A DNA stretch of 64,000 bases. It comes from Trichosphaerium sp. ATCC 40318 (taxonomy: Eukaryota; Discosea; Flabellinia; Trichosidae). Where the stretch lies: the NCBI GenBank assembly GCA_038496445.1, contig JALMLS010000124.1, positions 124,001-188,000 on the forward strand, read 5' to 3'. Shown here piece after piece: positions 1 through 12,194 of the stretch. Made by a program: the position numbers and the translations under genes. The notes under the pieces were generated by a model. The model saw only the letters and a list, made by a program, of their open reading frames with translations. It did no database searches and had not been told where the DNA came from. Position 1 is the stretch's first letter. Each line of letters starts with the position of its first letter.

Positions 1-3000
1 TAACGTTCCTTATATCAACGCTTTAGTAAGAAAGGTCAAGCTATTCACACGTGGTTTGTACCTTGCTTTTTTCATCTTTTGTGAGAAACGTGATTCGCAA
101 CCCAGGATACTCTTTAGGTGTTTCCCAGTCACCTATTTTCAGGAATTTTTCTCCGTGCAAGCTACCCCACAGATTGTGTCGTCCATGTTTGAGTACAGGA
201 AATCCTTCTTGTAAATGACTTTCAGTGACAAATTGTTCTAAGAAATAGTCAGTTTGGTAACTTGTAAATATGTCATCTACAGTTGTATAATGTATGACCA
301 ACTACACGTGTATAAAAGTATGCCTAATACACTCACTTGTCTTCCTGCACTCATATGAATTGTTTGTAACCTCAACAAACTCTCCTAACTGTATACTGAC
401 TGGACAAAGTGGAACTGGAGTGATGTCCAAGGGTTTTAAGTAAGTATCAAGAGATTCCTAAAGATGTCATTTTTTAAACTTCTAGTTCATGTTATTACCA
501 TCCATAAACGCGGTGCTATGCCTCTAATGACAATGTTGATGCTATGATCGATATAGTATAATGTGATGATATTACCATAGAAATCAGAGAGTACAATCAA
601 GTTTGAAAACAAACGAAACTCTTTGTTTTGGAACTCTAAGTTTAGCTTTAGTATTGTACAGAAAACCATTTATTGACGTACTTCTCAATCTTCTCTGCAA
701 GTCATTGAATATGTCTACGGATAGATCTTGTGATTTAAACGTGTATGCCAAGAACTTTGAAACATGTGGAATGACCTCATATTGCTCAGGTAGTGACTAA
801 CACGTGATATTGTTAGTCTTGATTTTTTATGGTCTCAGCGTACTATTTTATTGCTTTCCTTGTTTATGGTGAATGTTTCTACCACTTTATGTGCAACTTT
901 AGTGTCTATCGTAGGTGTGTATGATAATATCTTCCACTTTGTTGGTGATTTGGACAAAGAGAATACTTGTGGGAACTCATATTGGTTGTTCGTTGTCTGA
1001 ACTAACGTAATACGTTGCTCCTTTTGGGTCAAAGGAGGAAAGTAAAGCATATCAGCTTTAGGTAATAGCGATATAATAATGTATCCATCAGCGCCATAAA
1101 CAACCTGAATAAATACATTGACAAATGAGTTGTAGAGTACATACAATATCTGTTACCTTTTCTTCTCTGGTCAAGTGAACACAGAACGACATTTGTACCA
1201 AGAAGTTCATCACCTGCTTCACTTCACGTTCAGTGCAGTTTGGAAATAGCTTTGAGATTCGAGATGTAGCTTCTGAGTCAGTGAATACAGCACGGTGACT
1301 ATGATTGTTGTTTTTGATCAACCTATCAAGGTGTTGTCTGGGTGCTAAAAAAGCGCTCATGACACGGGATAGAATAGGAGGGTGCAAACATAGCATGTAA
1401 GACGACTAAACAGACAAGTCAGTTGTTTAAGAGAGCATACTAGTCATGTGAGAAGCACATACCTCATCAAACATAATGCTACCAATGGAATGAAGGTAAT
1501 TCAATGCAGCAACCAACTCTATTGGAGACATTCTAGTGTCCGTCTTATTTATCACCAACAGCACTTTACGCCTTACCAGGATGTAAGTAAATACAAGTTT
1601 CTTGAGACACCTTACATTGACATGATGTTACCCTTTAGATCGTTGTTTGTGATTGTATTCTCAAGTACATTCTTGATATCTATGTACATTGAAGGCACTT
1701 TTGGATATTGGGACTTCAAGTACTTGGCTTGACGCTCTAATAATTTACCGAGAGCGCTTGTTCCTAAACAATAAGGCTAAGTTATTATAAAAAACGTTAC
1801 GAGGTGGTACCATCTAAGCACAAGTACTGTACAAGTGATTGTCCAATAGGAATCAAAGCTTGTTTATTGGCCTTGATATCTCCTAAAAAGATATCCAATT
1901 TGGATCCGAATACAATCACCGAGTATAACTCAGGGTCTTGATCGTGGAGTATCTCATTTAGAGCCCGACACCAATATTTGAGATGTTCCTGTTGCTCTTT
2001 TATTGATGTTGACAAGTCAATCTAGAGTGATGAATGAGAAAACAAGCGTGATATTGGTGCACTAAATGAACTTACAACGATGATGTAGATGGTGAGTTGC
2101 TTTGCTAAAAAGTACTTATGTAACCCTTTATATTCTGTCTGTCCAGCAAAGTCTAACACTGTGAATGATACGCCATGGAACCTAAGCACATTAGACCTTG
2201 GTGCTACAAGTGTAGAACATACAAGAGATGTGAGGTATCAAAACCAATTGTTGAATCCGCTGTTCTATTTGTTTCCTTCGCCAATGTCCTCACTAGAGTT
2301 GTCTTGCCTAGTAAATATTTTAGCGTATCAGTCAATCCAACTTTTGGTAACATACCTGATCCTTCATGTCCCACAACCATTATTTTGGCTTCTAATTGCT
2401 CAACAAAATCATAATTCTTATGACTCACTCCATCAACAATGTGATGTCTCTTTAAACTAGCCTCTTTACTGACGCCATACCAATAAATGTCTTTAAACTG
2501 TTGTATCATTTTTTCTGATATTTCGTCCTTTTTTAGTGGTATCACACGTACTCCAGAAAGACCACGTGCCATAGTTGTTACTAATAAAGAATTAATTAGT
2601 ATAGTAGTAGTGGCGTAAGATTCACTGTACCTTCATGAAGTGATATCTCAGAATCTTTTTTACAAAGGTTGTAGATAAATACAATATCACCAGAATGACC
2701 TGATACCGAGGTTTCTTGGTGTTTCTTAATAATCATGTTCAATATTCTGTAATTTTTTTTGGAATAAAATTCATAAACCATTCTTCTTTTTCCATCTGGT
2801 CTTTTAGTACCTTTTTCAGTTGGAACGTTGATATCAAGGATAGTATTGTCTGGATTTGGGAATAACTTCTTTAGATCTCTCAGAGAATTCTCATTTTTGA
2901 TGTCTTCAGAACAGACAGTAACTGGTGTTATATCTTTGCTCTTACCATTGTTAGGGAAAACGAACGTTTTATCAATATTGTTAGAAAAGAAAACCTGGTC

Positions 3001-3846
3001 TGGTTTTCCGGCGATACTTTTCTTCTTTTTACTAACGCTTGGTGCCTTCTCATTGTTAACAAAACGACCGACATATTTACGACCATCTGCCCAATACTTC
3101 TCACCAATACCATGACACTTGTCGTTGTCAAATAGACCAATGTACTTGGTACCATTTTGATAATAATACACTCCATTACCCTTGTACTTGTTGTGTTCAA
3201 ATTGACCTTTGTATTGAAGAGTACCATCTTCCCAATAGCTCTCTCCAATACCACTATATACATAATCCTTAAATTGACCTTTATATCGTAGAGTACCATC
3301 TGGGTAATACAACTCACCATACCCATGCCTTCTATCGTATTCAAAATGACCAACATATTTACCTTTTTTTCCATAAAGATAGTCTACGCCTTCACCATGT
3401 TTCTCACCTCTCTCAAATTGACCTTTGTAATCGAGAGTACCATCTGAATAATAAAGCTCACCATCGCCGTGATACTTATTGTCCTTAAAATGACCTTTGT
3501 ATTGGAGAGTACCATTTGAGTAATAAAGCTCACCTTCACCGTGATACATATTGTCCTTAAAGTGACCTTTGTAGTGTATACCATTACTATCTTCTACCGA
3601 ATAATGTACCATTGCATCGTGAAGCTCGCTATCACCTTGACGTTTGGATTCGATAGTACCTTTTATATAATACAGCTCACCAAAACCGTGATGCTTACCA
3701 TTCAAAACCTCCCCCTTATATCTGAGCTTACCTCCTAGTCCATACTCTTCTATAACATGCAAACCTTTGTGAGTACAATTAGCACAACAAAGTAAAGAAA
3801 AATCTTTTTTGGGCTTTGTATCTTCGCAAGTTGTTAAATACACCAC
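1..3846 (-). CDS. MORN-repeat / Roc-COR (ROCO family) protein, partial, 3' end outside window
   Basis: Spliced gene read right to left and continuing past base 1. The first exon (3846-2631) encodes about 9-10 MORN repeats (YKGHFKDNKYHGDGELYY type) plus a ~130-residue linker. A 50-nt intron (2630-2581, GTACAG...TTATTAG, branch TACTAAT) joins it in frame to a ROCO GTPase. The P-loop GHEGSGKT is itself split by a ~48-nt intron near 2360. Switch II is DFAGQ (near 2130) and the G4 motif is SKLD (near 1900). The COR region follows (1396-835, with LLPKADM) and further exons lie at 669-480, ~450-330 and 301-41. Known: Roc binds GTP and COR dimerises ROCO proteins. Whether a kinase follows cannot be seen. 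The 5' start is uncertain: the open frame begins with GTG, has a stop just upstream and has no early ATG, so a short upstream exon is likely. Confidence 0.82.
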
Positions 3847-5889
3847 GTTCTATACCATGTGCATTGTTTTAACATATAATTCATGACGTCAAAAATATGT
3901 CATAGCGTCCACGTGACAACAAAAAAAAAAGAATTTCGCGGCGGAGCTTAAAAAAAAACAAGCTTGGAAACCGAGGATCTTCACTTACCGTTGTCTGTAC
4001 TATCAGTGTTGGCCATATTTAAACGCAGGACGGTAGATTAAACCGATTTCGAGTTATTTTCGATCTAAAACGGAAAAATTAGTATGGAAGTAATAATAGC
4101 TTAAACCACTTGCAAACGCAAAGGAAGTGCTAATAAACAACAATACCGGTATGATATCCAATAATCGTCTCTTTTTGTAGAATAATCCAATAAGAATGTT
4201 GTATAATAGTTAGTTACACTGTATATAGTTGAACGAACAAGTTGAAACGAGATAATATGTTTATTAAGGTTGACTTTCCGACTTTCTTTTTTCGCCAATT
4301 TTTTTATTTTTAGCGAAACCAAACTCTTCTTTCGCTCTTTCGTGTTGTAGTTTTTCACAAAATACAATTTGTGTACCTTGACTTATTAGTACGTAAATCT
4401 CAATACACTTGTGTATTTCGTTAAAGTTCGTGATAATATATTCGAGGAAATACGTATGTGGTTGACCGAAATAGTGCCATTGTTACCTAATTAGTGAGAT
4501 GATTTTGTTAGCACGTTACCCTGCAGAGTACGCAATCTATCCTAATGGTGCATCTTTATAGAGCACTTTGTGTAGATGTAAACAACTATACTTCATTCAT
4601 CTTGCTGGTGTACAGCAGATACCGTTGACTAGATGTTCCAAGATAACAATAAAGGCGTTAAGGCTTTGCAGGAAAGAGTATCATTTATTGCCACTCAATA
4701 GGTCGTGATTGCCCTTTTGGATGACAGGGGAGCTAAGGCTACATAATCAAGCCACATAAAGGAGATCAAGTAGACGCCGAGTGACTGTTTCCTAGCCCAT
4801 TCCCGCTTGTAACAAGCACGTGTTCTTACAGCTGTTACCATACAAGTATACACAGATATGTTGATGATATGCATACGTTCAGGCTGCAGTACTTAACAGA
4901 ACAAACAAGTATGAGAAGATGGATTGGTTAATGTTTTGTTTACCAGATTCATCGAGATGTTGTGTATCTTTAACCATCTTTGCTACCTGCGAGGTTTCTT
5001 TTGTAATAAAAGGTGAATCATTCACCTTCAGTTGGGAAAGGTTGTGGCAGTAGTTTGGATGTACAGTCACGTGATGTTGTAAAACCTGCATCAGCTTTTC
5101 TCTTGCAGGCAATGATGTCTTCCATCATGTCTATAGACGATAGTTTGTACAACGATCTTATATGCAGTACTTTGATTCACACCTGCGCTAGTGGTTTGTT
5201 GTTTCTGATCTTACAAGCCTCCTATTACGTCTTTTGGTTGTCCTTTCACACGTGATGATTCAGTCTTAAATATCTGCAAGAACTACCATTGCATTTTTCA
5301 CTTTTTTGTAATTGTACATTCGAATGACACTATATTGCAAGCCGCAATGAACATCTTATGATTCAGTTAATTATTATCAGAATACAGTCAGTGTTAACTC
5401 TTTAAACACATTTTATTTCTATGATTCTGTAGTGGAAGTACCTGCTTTGGAGGTGACATGTCACGTACGTGTACCTCCTAAACTACTTCAAAACAACAAG
5501 AGTTCCACGTTCAGAAAACTGTGCTTGAGATTATTGAGATATCTCTTGTCTGTGTTGGACTTTATTTTCACCGGTGCAAAAGTCTTCGACTTTGTCTTAG
5601 CCTAAAAACCGCAAAAGGATGCTCTTTTTTTTTCTATTTACATAGTAAACTACGGGTGGTTTTGCATGTTTGTGAAAAGCCGGAAAATCTGCATCCGGCA
5701 GAAAGAATACTACCGTTACTAAAAAGATCACGTGACTACAAAGGTGTATATGTAAGCGTATCAATCCTTTAAACTTTTGACCTTACATGTACCTGAGAGG
5801 AAGTTCTGCAAGTGGAAAGTTACCACCAAAAAACTTATGAAATTTGCTATTTATTGTTTGTAACTTAAAATACCCTTACAACAAATTAA
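3847..5889. other. Intergenic region, no supported gene
   Basis: About 2 kb between the divergent ROCO-MORN gene and the metalloprotease gene. The open frames here (for example 4879-5112 minus and 5521-5772 plus) are short, have no recognisable domain and do not extend by splicing. Several CACGTG palindromes occur (near 3912, 4819, 5069, 5254 and 5729). The region presumably holds both promoters. I see no RNA gene. Confidence 0.5.
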
Positions 5890-8800
5890 ATGCAGCATCT
5901 CTTTATACTATTACTATACATACAAGCTATATTATCTGCTAGCCTTGTAGGACATGTATGGAATGATAAAAACGCAAATTCAGAGCGTGATATAAACGGT
6001 AAACACCAAAAAAACCCCGATAAAGTGACTTACTTACACAAACTTTAAGAAAACCCTCTACAAAATAGAATAGTCTTTATAGACGATAACAGCGACTGTA
6101 CGCTATCGGAAGGAGAACTATACACATTAACAGGTGCGTAACTTGTTTTAACGCATATCGATCTTATCTTTGCGTTTTTTCAGACGCACGTGGGATATAC
6201 TCCTTTTACGACTTGAATCCAGGAAGAACTTATAATGTTTTCTTCGTACGTGTGATAACGTTTTATTTTTGTCCGATTTCACACCCTAATTTCCCGTACT
6301 TGTAGGATGCAGGCGATGATGATGTCATTACGTTCCCCCCGGGCCTACACGTACCGACAACAACAGAACCTCCCGTTATTGCACCTACAACTCGTGCTCC
6401 AACAACTTTGCATCCAACAACACTACCACCGTCGAAGGAGCCTACAACGATACCACCCAGTACTGTACCACCCACTACTGACTTTCCAACCACTACAGCC
6501 CCACCAACAACAGTTCCCACAACTAATCCTCCAACTGCAAGGCCACCTACAACAAGGGCACCATCTACAACTCCAACACCAACTACCAGAGCACCTACAA
6601 CGACGTCTCCTACAACGAATGCTCCAACAGTAGCTCCAACTACGAAGCCACCCACGACTAGGGCTCCTACTACAAGACCTCCTACTACAGCTCCATCCAC
6701 TAGAGCTCCAACTACCAAAGCACCTACAACGGCGTCTCCTACAACAAACGCTCCAACAGTGGCTCCAACTACAAGATCTCCAACTACCAAAGCACCTACG
6801 ACTAGGTCTCCAACTACAAGACCTCCAACCACAGCTCCATCCACCAGAGCTCCAACTACGAGGTCGCCAACAACAAGATCTCCAACCACTGCACCTCCCA
6901 CATCTACACCTTCAACTACACCTCCAACGACCACAATTGCCCCTACAGGATCAAACAGAGCCACCGAATTTAACATAGATTTTGAATTTGCACAAGGAAC
7001 AGAACAAGATCTGGTACAACTTGTTTCAGACTGCTTTTCCCATTTTTAATATTCCTTAGATTGACATCACTACAGAAGCTGCAAGGATTTGGGAATCTAT
7101 AATCACAAGTGATATTCCTGATGCTACGGCTTTCAATAGTCAACGACAACGTGTATTGCGTACGTCCGAAATAAAACAAACAGAAAGAAAAGAGATGTTA
7201 CGACATGCGTTAGAAACGTTTCTTGTAACACTACCAGAGAAATGTGTTCCTATGAGAGGACCTAGCAGCAGCTTTCAATTTTCCGTTTTTATGATTTACG
7301 TTTTTTGCAGTTGGCGGTGAAAAACGTTAGTCACGTTTTGTCATAACATCTCTAAAACAAACAAGAAAAAAAAAATTTAGTTTTCTTATCTTTCATTGAA
7401 AACTTACATTCAACTCTAAGACGATGACTTGGTGATTCAAGTATCCTTCCCAGAAATAGGTATGATAGTGCAATAATAAGTGCGGGTATTGATATCCTTT
7501 GTACAAAGACGGACCTTTTGGAATTTTGGGTTCAGCAGGACCTACATTGGTGAGAAGAAGTACAAGACTACCAATTCGTGGTATTATTCAATTTGATGTC
7601 GACGATGTGAGAAGGTTAATAGAAGAAGGTATGTTTGATGAAGTTATCGTTCATGAGATGGGACATGTACTGTACGCATTTACATGTAAATTCAAACTTC
7701 AGAAGTTGACAATGAATAGAGGGATTGGTCCAAACTGGAGTTCTCTTGGTCTTGTTGATGGTGCTGGAACTGACAATCCTATTTATACTGGTGTAGAAGG
7801 TCTTGCTAGTTATAGGAGTCTACTTGATGTGGATGATGATGGTATACCTGTAGAAAACATAGGTCGAGAAGGAACAAGAGATGTGTGAGTTTTTATTAGT
7901 GTCACAACACAATGTTTAACTTTTTTTCTTGAAGACATTGGAGAGAGTCTATTTTTGGAAATGAATTGATGACTGGTTTTCTAAACGGAGGAGTACCCAA
8001 TCCTATATCTGCAATGACAATACAGTCATTAATTGACCTTGGGTACGACAGCGTCACAAAAATTTATTTTTTGTTTTTAATGCTAACGTGATAAACCTCA
8101 ACAGCTACGATGTGGATGTTTCAAAGGCTGATGAATACTTTCCTCCAACAAATAGCAAAAAAGACAGTGATGCACATGACCACAATCACCATGTTTTCGA
8201 GTGCACCCTTACAATGCCACCAGTGTACGTACGACCTTCGGAAACAAACAGTTATTTCCTTTTGAAGTTGAAGTTAACTTGGGTTTTTTTCAGCGCTATT
8301 TTATCAGAAGATGATGTGGTTGACACAACTTCATTTCAAGAAAGTAAACTTGAAGAAAAAAATTCAATTACAACAAGTTTCGAAGAGTATGCTATCGGTC
8401 GTCAAAATGACTTAAACGGAAACCCTGGAGAGTTTTATGTAGTCTCCCATGACCCCTTATCAGTAAGTTATCTCTGTAATATAAAACCCTTAATGATAGT
8501 ACAGGGAAGTAATCACCTTTTGATATTTGGACGCAGTTCTGGAAGTATTTTCCTTGAAGAGAATGTTGATCCAAAAATAGGAGATTCTGATCGGGTGATA
8601 ACTTCGTTCTGGTTAAAACTAGACGGAATGCGTACGCCACAATGGCTTTTTTTGGCTGCTTGTTTCATACTCATTTTTTTCTTGAACAGTTCCAGCAACT
8701 CAGGGAACAGCTAGTTTTGAGTTTAGACTTGAAGGATGTTGCACTGTTTTCCTTGATTTCGATTCACAAAAAGATACTTTTGATGTTACTCTTTTCGGTT

Positions 8801-10683
8801 TGAATGTGGATACAAGAACGACATCAATCCCCATAGAAAGTTTGAATGAATATTCCTTCGTAGGAGTTGAGCGTACCATTTCTAAAGTACAAACAAAAAT
8901 CAAACAAGAAAATCAAAACGAACTTTGAACAAAAAAAAATGAACTCAACCTTTATCTTTGTTTTTGTCAGCTCTGTGACTAATCATTCTTATTTAGAACA
9001 ATACTGTATCTCTATACTTTGACTCTCTAAGAGTTTCTACGAATATGGCAATAACAGATTCTATTACAAGCATCTAGTAAGTGATACAACATTAGTTGTT
9101 CCATTTTCTTATATTTATGGTTTTCTGCACAGCTTTTCATACCAGGCAAGGAACCCACGTGGTAGTGGAGGATTGTTTTTAATAGATGACTTTAATTTCG
9201 AAAGTGTTGTAAACCCTCCTGGAGGTTATGCTGCAGCACCAATGACCCTAAGTACTACCAAGCCAGTGCCTCCAAAACTACTAATTACAATAATATAGAT
9301 CAAGTCATTTCACCCTTGAATTTTGGTGTCCTCACAGATGAGTTACCTACTTTACCACCCACAACCACAGCACCAACCATTCCTCCAACAACGTTCCTCC
9401 AACAACGTTACCTCCAACAACGCTACCTCCAACCTCGTTACCACCCACAACAGTACCACCAACCAAAGCACCAACTAGTGCCCCTACACGTTCACCAACA
9501 CTTGCCCCTACACCAACACGTACTAGAATGATTATATTTACTCTATGCTGACCATTGATTTACTAAAGTAGGAGAGCCACATATTAACTGCTCGACAGCA
9601 AGCAGCGTTTGCGTTGATTGCCAACACCATGAAGAATGTGATACATGCAAAAGATGTGACTTTACACAAAACTGCCCTTTCGTAATACGTGGCGACGAGG
9701 ACGGTACGTAGTTATTATAAATAGAAGGCCTTATCTTGGTAAGAGTAACCGGTGAATATAGGAATTGCAAACGTTGGGTCTTGTTCAAGAATTGCAATAA
9801 ATAGCGCTTTTGAACATATTTCGATCATAGGAACCGCAGGCGATGATTGTATATTGGTTAACAGAAATAGTGAAATAGGTAGTATAGAAACTCTTGGTGG
9901 AAATGATTGTATAGTAATTGAGAGAGGTGCCCATATAGGTTCTATTGACTTGGGTACGATAAGTTTTGGAAAAAAAACAGAAGAAGAAAAGAAGTTTATA
10001 TCCTTTTTTTTTTGTTCTCTGACTTTGTTTCGCTTTGTAGGTTCAGATGATGATTGTCTTTTGGGTTATGACTCTTCTTCTGATCATATTTCGCTTGGTA
10101 GTGGTGATGATTTCGCATTTATATCAGGTGGTTCACATACCACGTGTACGTTTGTTAATCACAAACGAAGAAAAAACTGAACATGATTCTAGTACTTGGA
10201 GGTAGCGGAAAGGACTGTGTTAGTGTCTCTGGCGCACATACTGCTAGACTAAGCGGAGAAAGTAATGATGATTGCTTTGATATAATTGATACATCCTCAG
10301 TTTCGATTTTGGGCGGTTCAGGGGACGATTGCTTGTCCGTCAGGTTAGTGGACTATTTTTAAAATTCAATGAATGTTTCTTGGATGTTTATCTTGCTTTA
10401 TCGCTTTTGCTTTTACAAGAGGTTGTTTTCTGTTGATTTGAAATACTGTATTGTAGTCTCTTCTTTGTAGTAGCAGTTACTGACATTCTTCCACAGCAAC
10501 GCAAAAAGCGAAGATGATGTTTCTGCTACTTTAATCGCTGGAGGAGCAGGTAGAGATACCTTGATTGCTATAGGAGGTGACACAACATATGTACTTAATG
10601 GTGGTTCTTCAGAAGACTATTGTAAATGGGACGAAGCCAAAACGTTATTTGAGATATCATGCGAAATAACAGAAACTTTGTAA
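5890..10683 (+). CDS. Secreted leishmanolysin-like (M8-type) metalloprotease with PT-rich linkers and RTX-like tail
   Basis: The start ATG opens a signal peptide (MQHLFILLLYIQAILSAS). An SdrD-B-like module follows (GHVWNDKN, VFIDDNSDCTLSEGE), then a Pro/Thr-rich stalk (6390-6960), then a metzincin domain. The zinc site is HEMGHVLGIGPNW, created by splicing out a 49-nt intron at ~7675-7725. The third ligand is probably the His of VHWRES (exon starting ~7935) and the Met-turn is in NELMTG, the leishmanolysin pattern. Next come jelly-roll-like modules (8100-9240), a second PT-rich stretch (9350-9530), a Cys-rich segment (9590-9710) and glycine/aspartate turns resembling RTX beta-rolls (GGSGDDC type, 9760-10620). 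The stop at 10681 is followed by AATAAA. A one-base loss in the second PT stretch (~9395) breaks the frame before the Cys-rich/RTX part. Inferred role: extracellular or surface protein and matrix degradation. Confidence 0.8.
6408..6940 (+). repeat. Degenerate PT-rich coding repeat (stalk)
   Basis: Imperfect tandem units of 12-18 nt encode APTT, PPTT and SPTT peptides within the metalloprotease gene. This is a low-complexity, probably O-glycosylated linker. The opposite strand is open for 237 codons (VVGALVVG-like), purely as a shadow of the repeat. Confidence 0.85.
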
Positions 10684-10874
10684 AATCAATAAAGAAAAAT
10701 ATAAAATGAGAAAATAAGCTAAACACAGAATCACGTGTTTTCGATATTTGTCCGACTTTGTAATACAAAGTAAGAAGAAAAATGTTTGTACTTGAAAAGA
10801 TGCATAGGCGCATTGTAGATGAGTAAAAATAGGAGATATTGCAAAATAGAGAAAATTTTCCACACGTGATTTTA

Positions 10875-12194
10875 TTAAATATCGTAGTAGTCGATGTGTT
10901 GGCCATTTTTGAATTTGTCATTTGTAAGTAACCCTAGCATTTTGATAGATGATTCATAAGGATCCACATATTGATTCTAAACAAATTTATAAACGATACA
11001 TTATCAAAGCAAATAAACAAGCGCAGCAAGTAAAAAACAAAATTTGGAATTAAAAAATGTATGTAGGTACCTCCGCTTCAATTTTCTCAAATTGTGCTTT
11101 AAGTGATCCAGCTTTTGTCTCTAGTCTTACTCGTTTACCCATATCAGTGTTCATTGGACCAGGTGCATAATTTAGAGTACGAATAGCCGTCTACGAACGA
11201 AGAAATTTAATCACGATTAACACCTTCCAAATAAAATAGAATTCAAAGGCTTACCTTTTGAGTATCAGCTTCCTTACCAAGTACTTCATATAACATATCA
11301 CGAGCTGCTTTAGCAGGGCAATAATGCGCGTAATTTTCGGTAGCTTGAACAGCACAAAGAGACGAAATATTCACCAAAACAACAGTCTCAGCTCTAAAGG
11401 TAGAAAAAGTTAAAAACAAATAAACAACATTCTCAAAAAAACCAAAAAAAACCGCTCCACAGCACATGACACACGTGTCAAATGAAAATAACGTGTAGCT
11501 ATTTTTTTTCAAAATAATCATTGTAAGCGCTCCATGACATTGCGCCATATAAGGAGGTGTTTACGAACCTTGTTTTGAAGAAGGAAGAAAACTTGTTAGT
11601 GAGTTGAAAGAATGAAGTATAGTTGATTGCCATATACGTTTCCATTACACTTGCAGAACCTCCCAAGTTCTCAAACCAATCAATAGTACCTATAGTACCA
11701 TGATTGTTTATTAAAACCGCCTTCTTGAATGTGGCATCGAACTAAGACGTTTTAGCTTCTATGTCATTTAAAACAGCCACAAAGTCGGTTCCAGGCGTGA
11801 AAACAAGCAATTGATCAGTTTAAACGTACTTTGGTCGCTTCTTCACAGAGTGAAGCAATAGAAGCATCCATGGTATCCACTAGTGCGAAATCGCACACGT
11901 ATACACGAATATGAGCGTTTGCGTTGATTTTGAGCATTTCCGCTTTTGTGGCGTTGAGGTTTTTTTCATTTCGCGCCACGAGTATGTAATAAGCCTAACA
12001 ACACATACAGAGTTAGATACACAGTACAGCGCACAATTCTCCGTACATTTTTGATTGTAGTGGCACAAGCAAGCGCTGCCTGCTTACCAAACCCTCGGGA
12101 TGCTCCTGTAATCACAAATAAACTAAAAAAAGCCGTTAGCCTAACGTACACTCACAAAACGGCTGTATAAGCGTTATTACCTATCCTCACACAT
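10875..12194 (-). CDS. SPR: Sepiapterin reductase (short-chain dehydrogenase, BH4 synthesis)
   Basis: Seven exons join in frame to ~262 residues, the length of animal sepiapterin reductase. The first exon is only 14 nt (MCED...). The NADP-binding Rossmann motif is VITGASRGFGKQAALACA, followed by LINNHG. The catalytic Ser lies in VNISSLCAVQ and the YxxxK motif is YCPAK. The family hallmark LNYAPGPMNTDM follows, and the C-terminus ends GQHIDYYD, again family-typical. Known: it reduces 6-pyruvoyl-tetrahydropterin, the last step to tetrahydrobiopterin, in the cytosol. It is convergent with the metalloprotease gene, with 3' ends under 200 nt apart. I find the identification secure; one intron boundary (~11829-11742) could contain an extra small exon. 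Confidence 0.93.

Noticed and set aside
2574-2640. Gene boundary between a MORN gene and a ROCO gene
   Set aside because: The in-frame 50-nt intron with a good branch site makes one gene more likely; the apparent ATG at 2572 is then internal.
6263-6976. Long minus-strand open frame (VVGALVVG repeats)
   Set aside because: Antisense shadow of the PT-rich stalk of the metalloprotease; repeat codons keep the opposite strand open.
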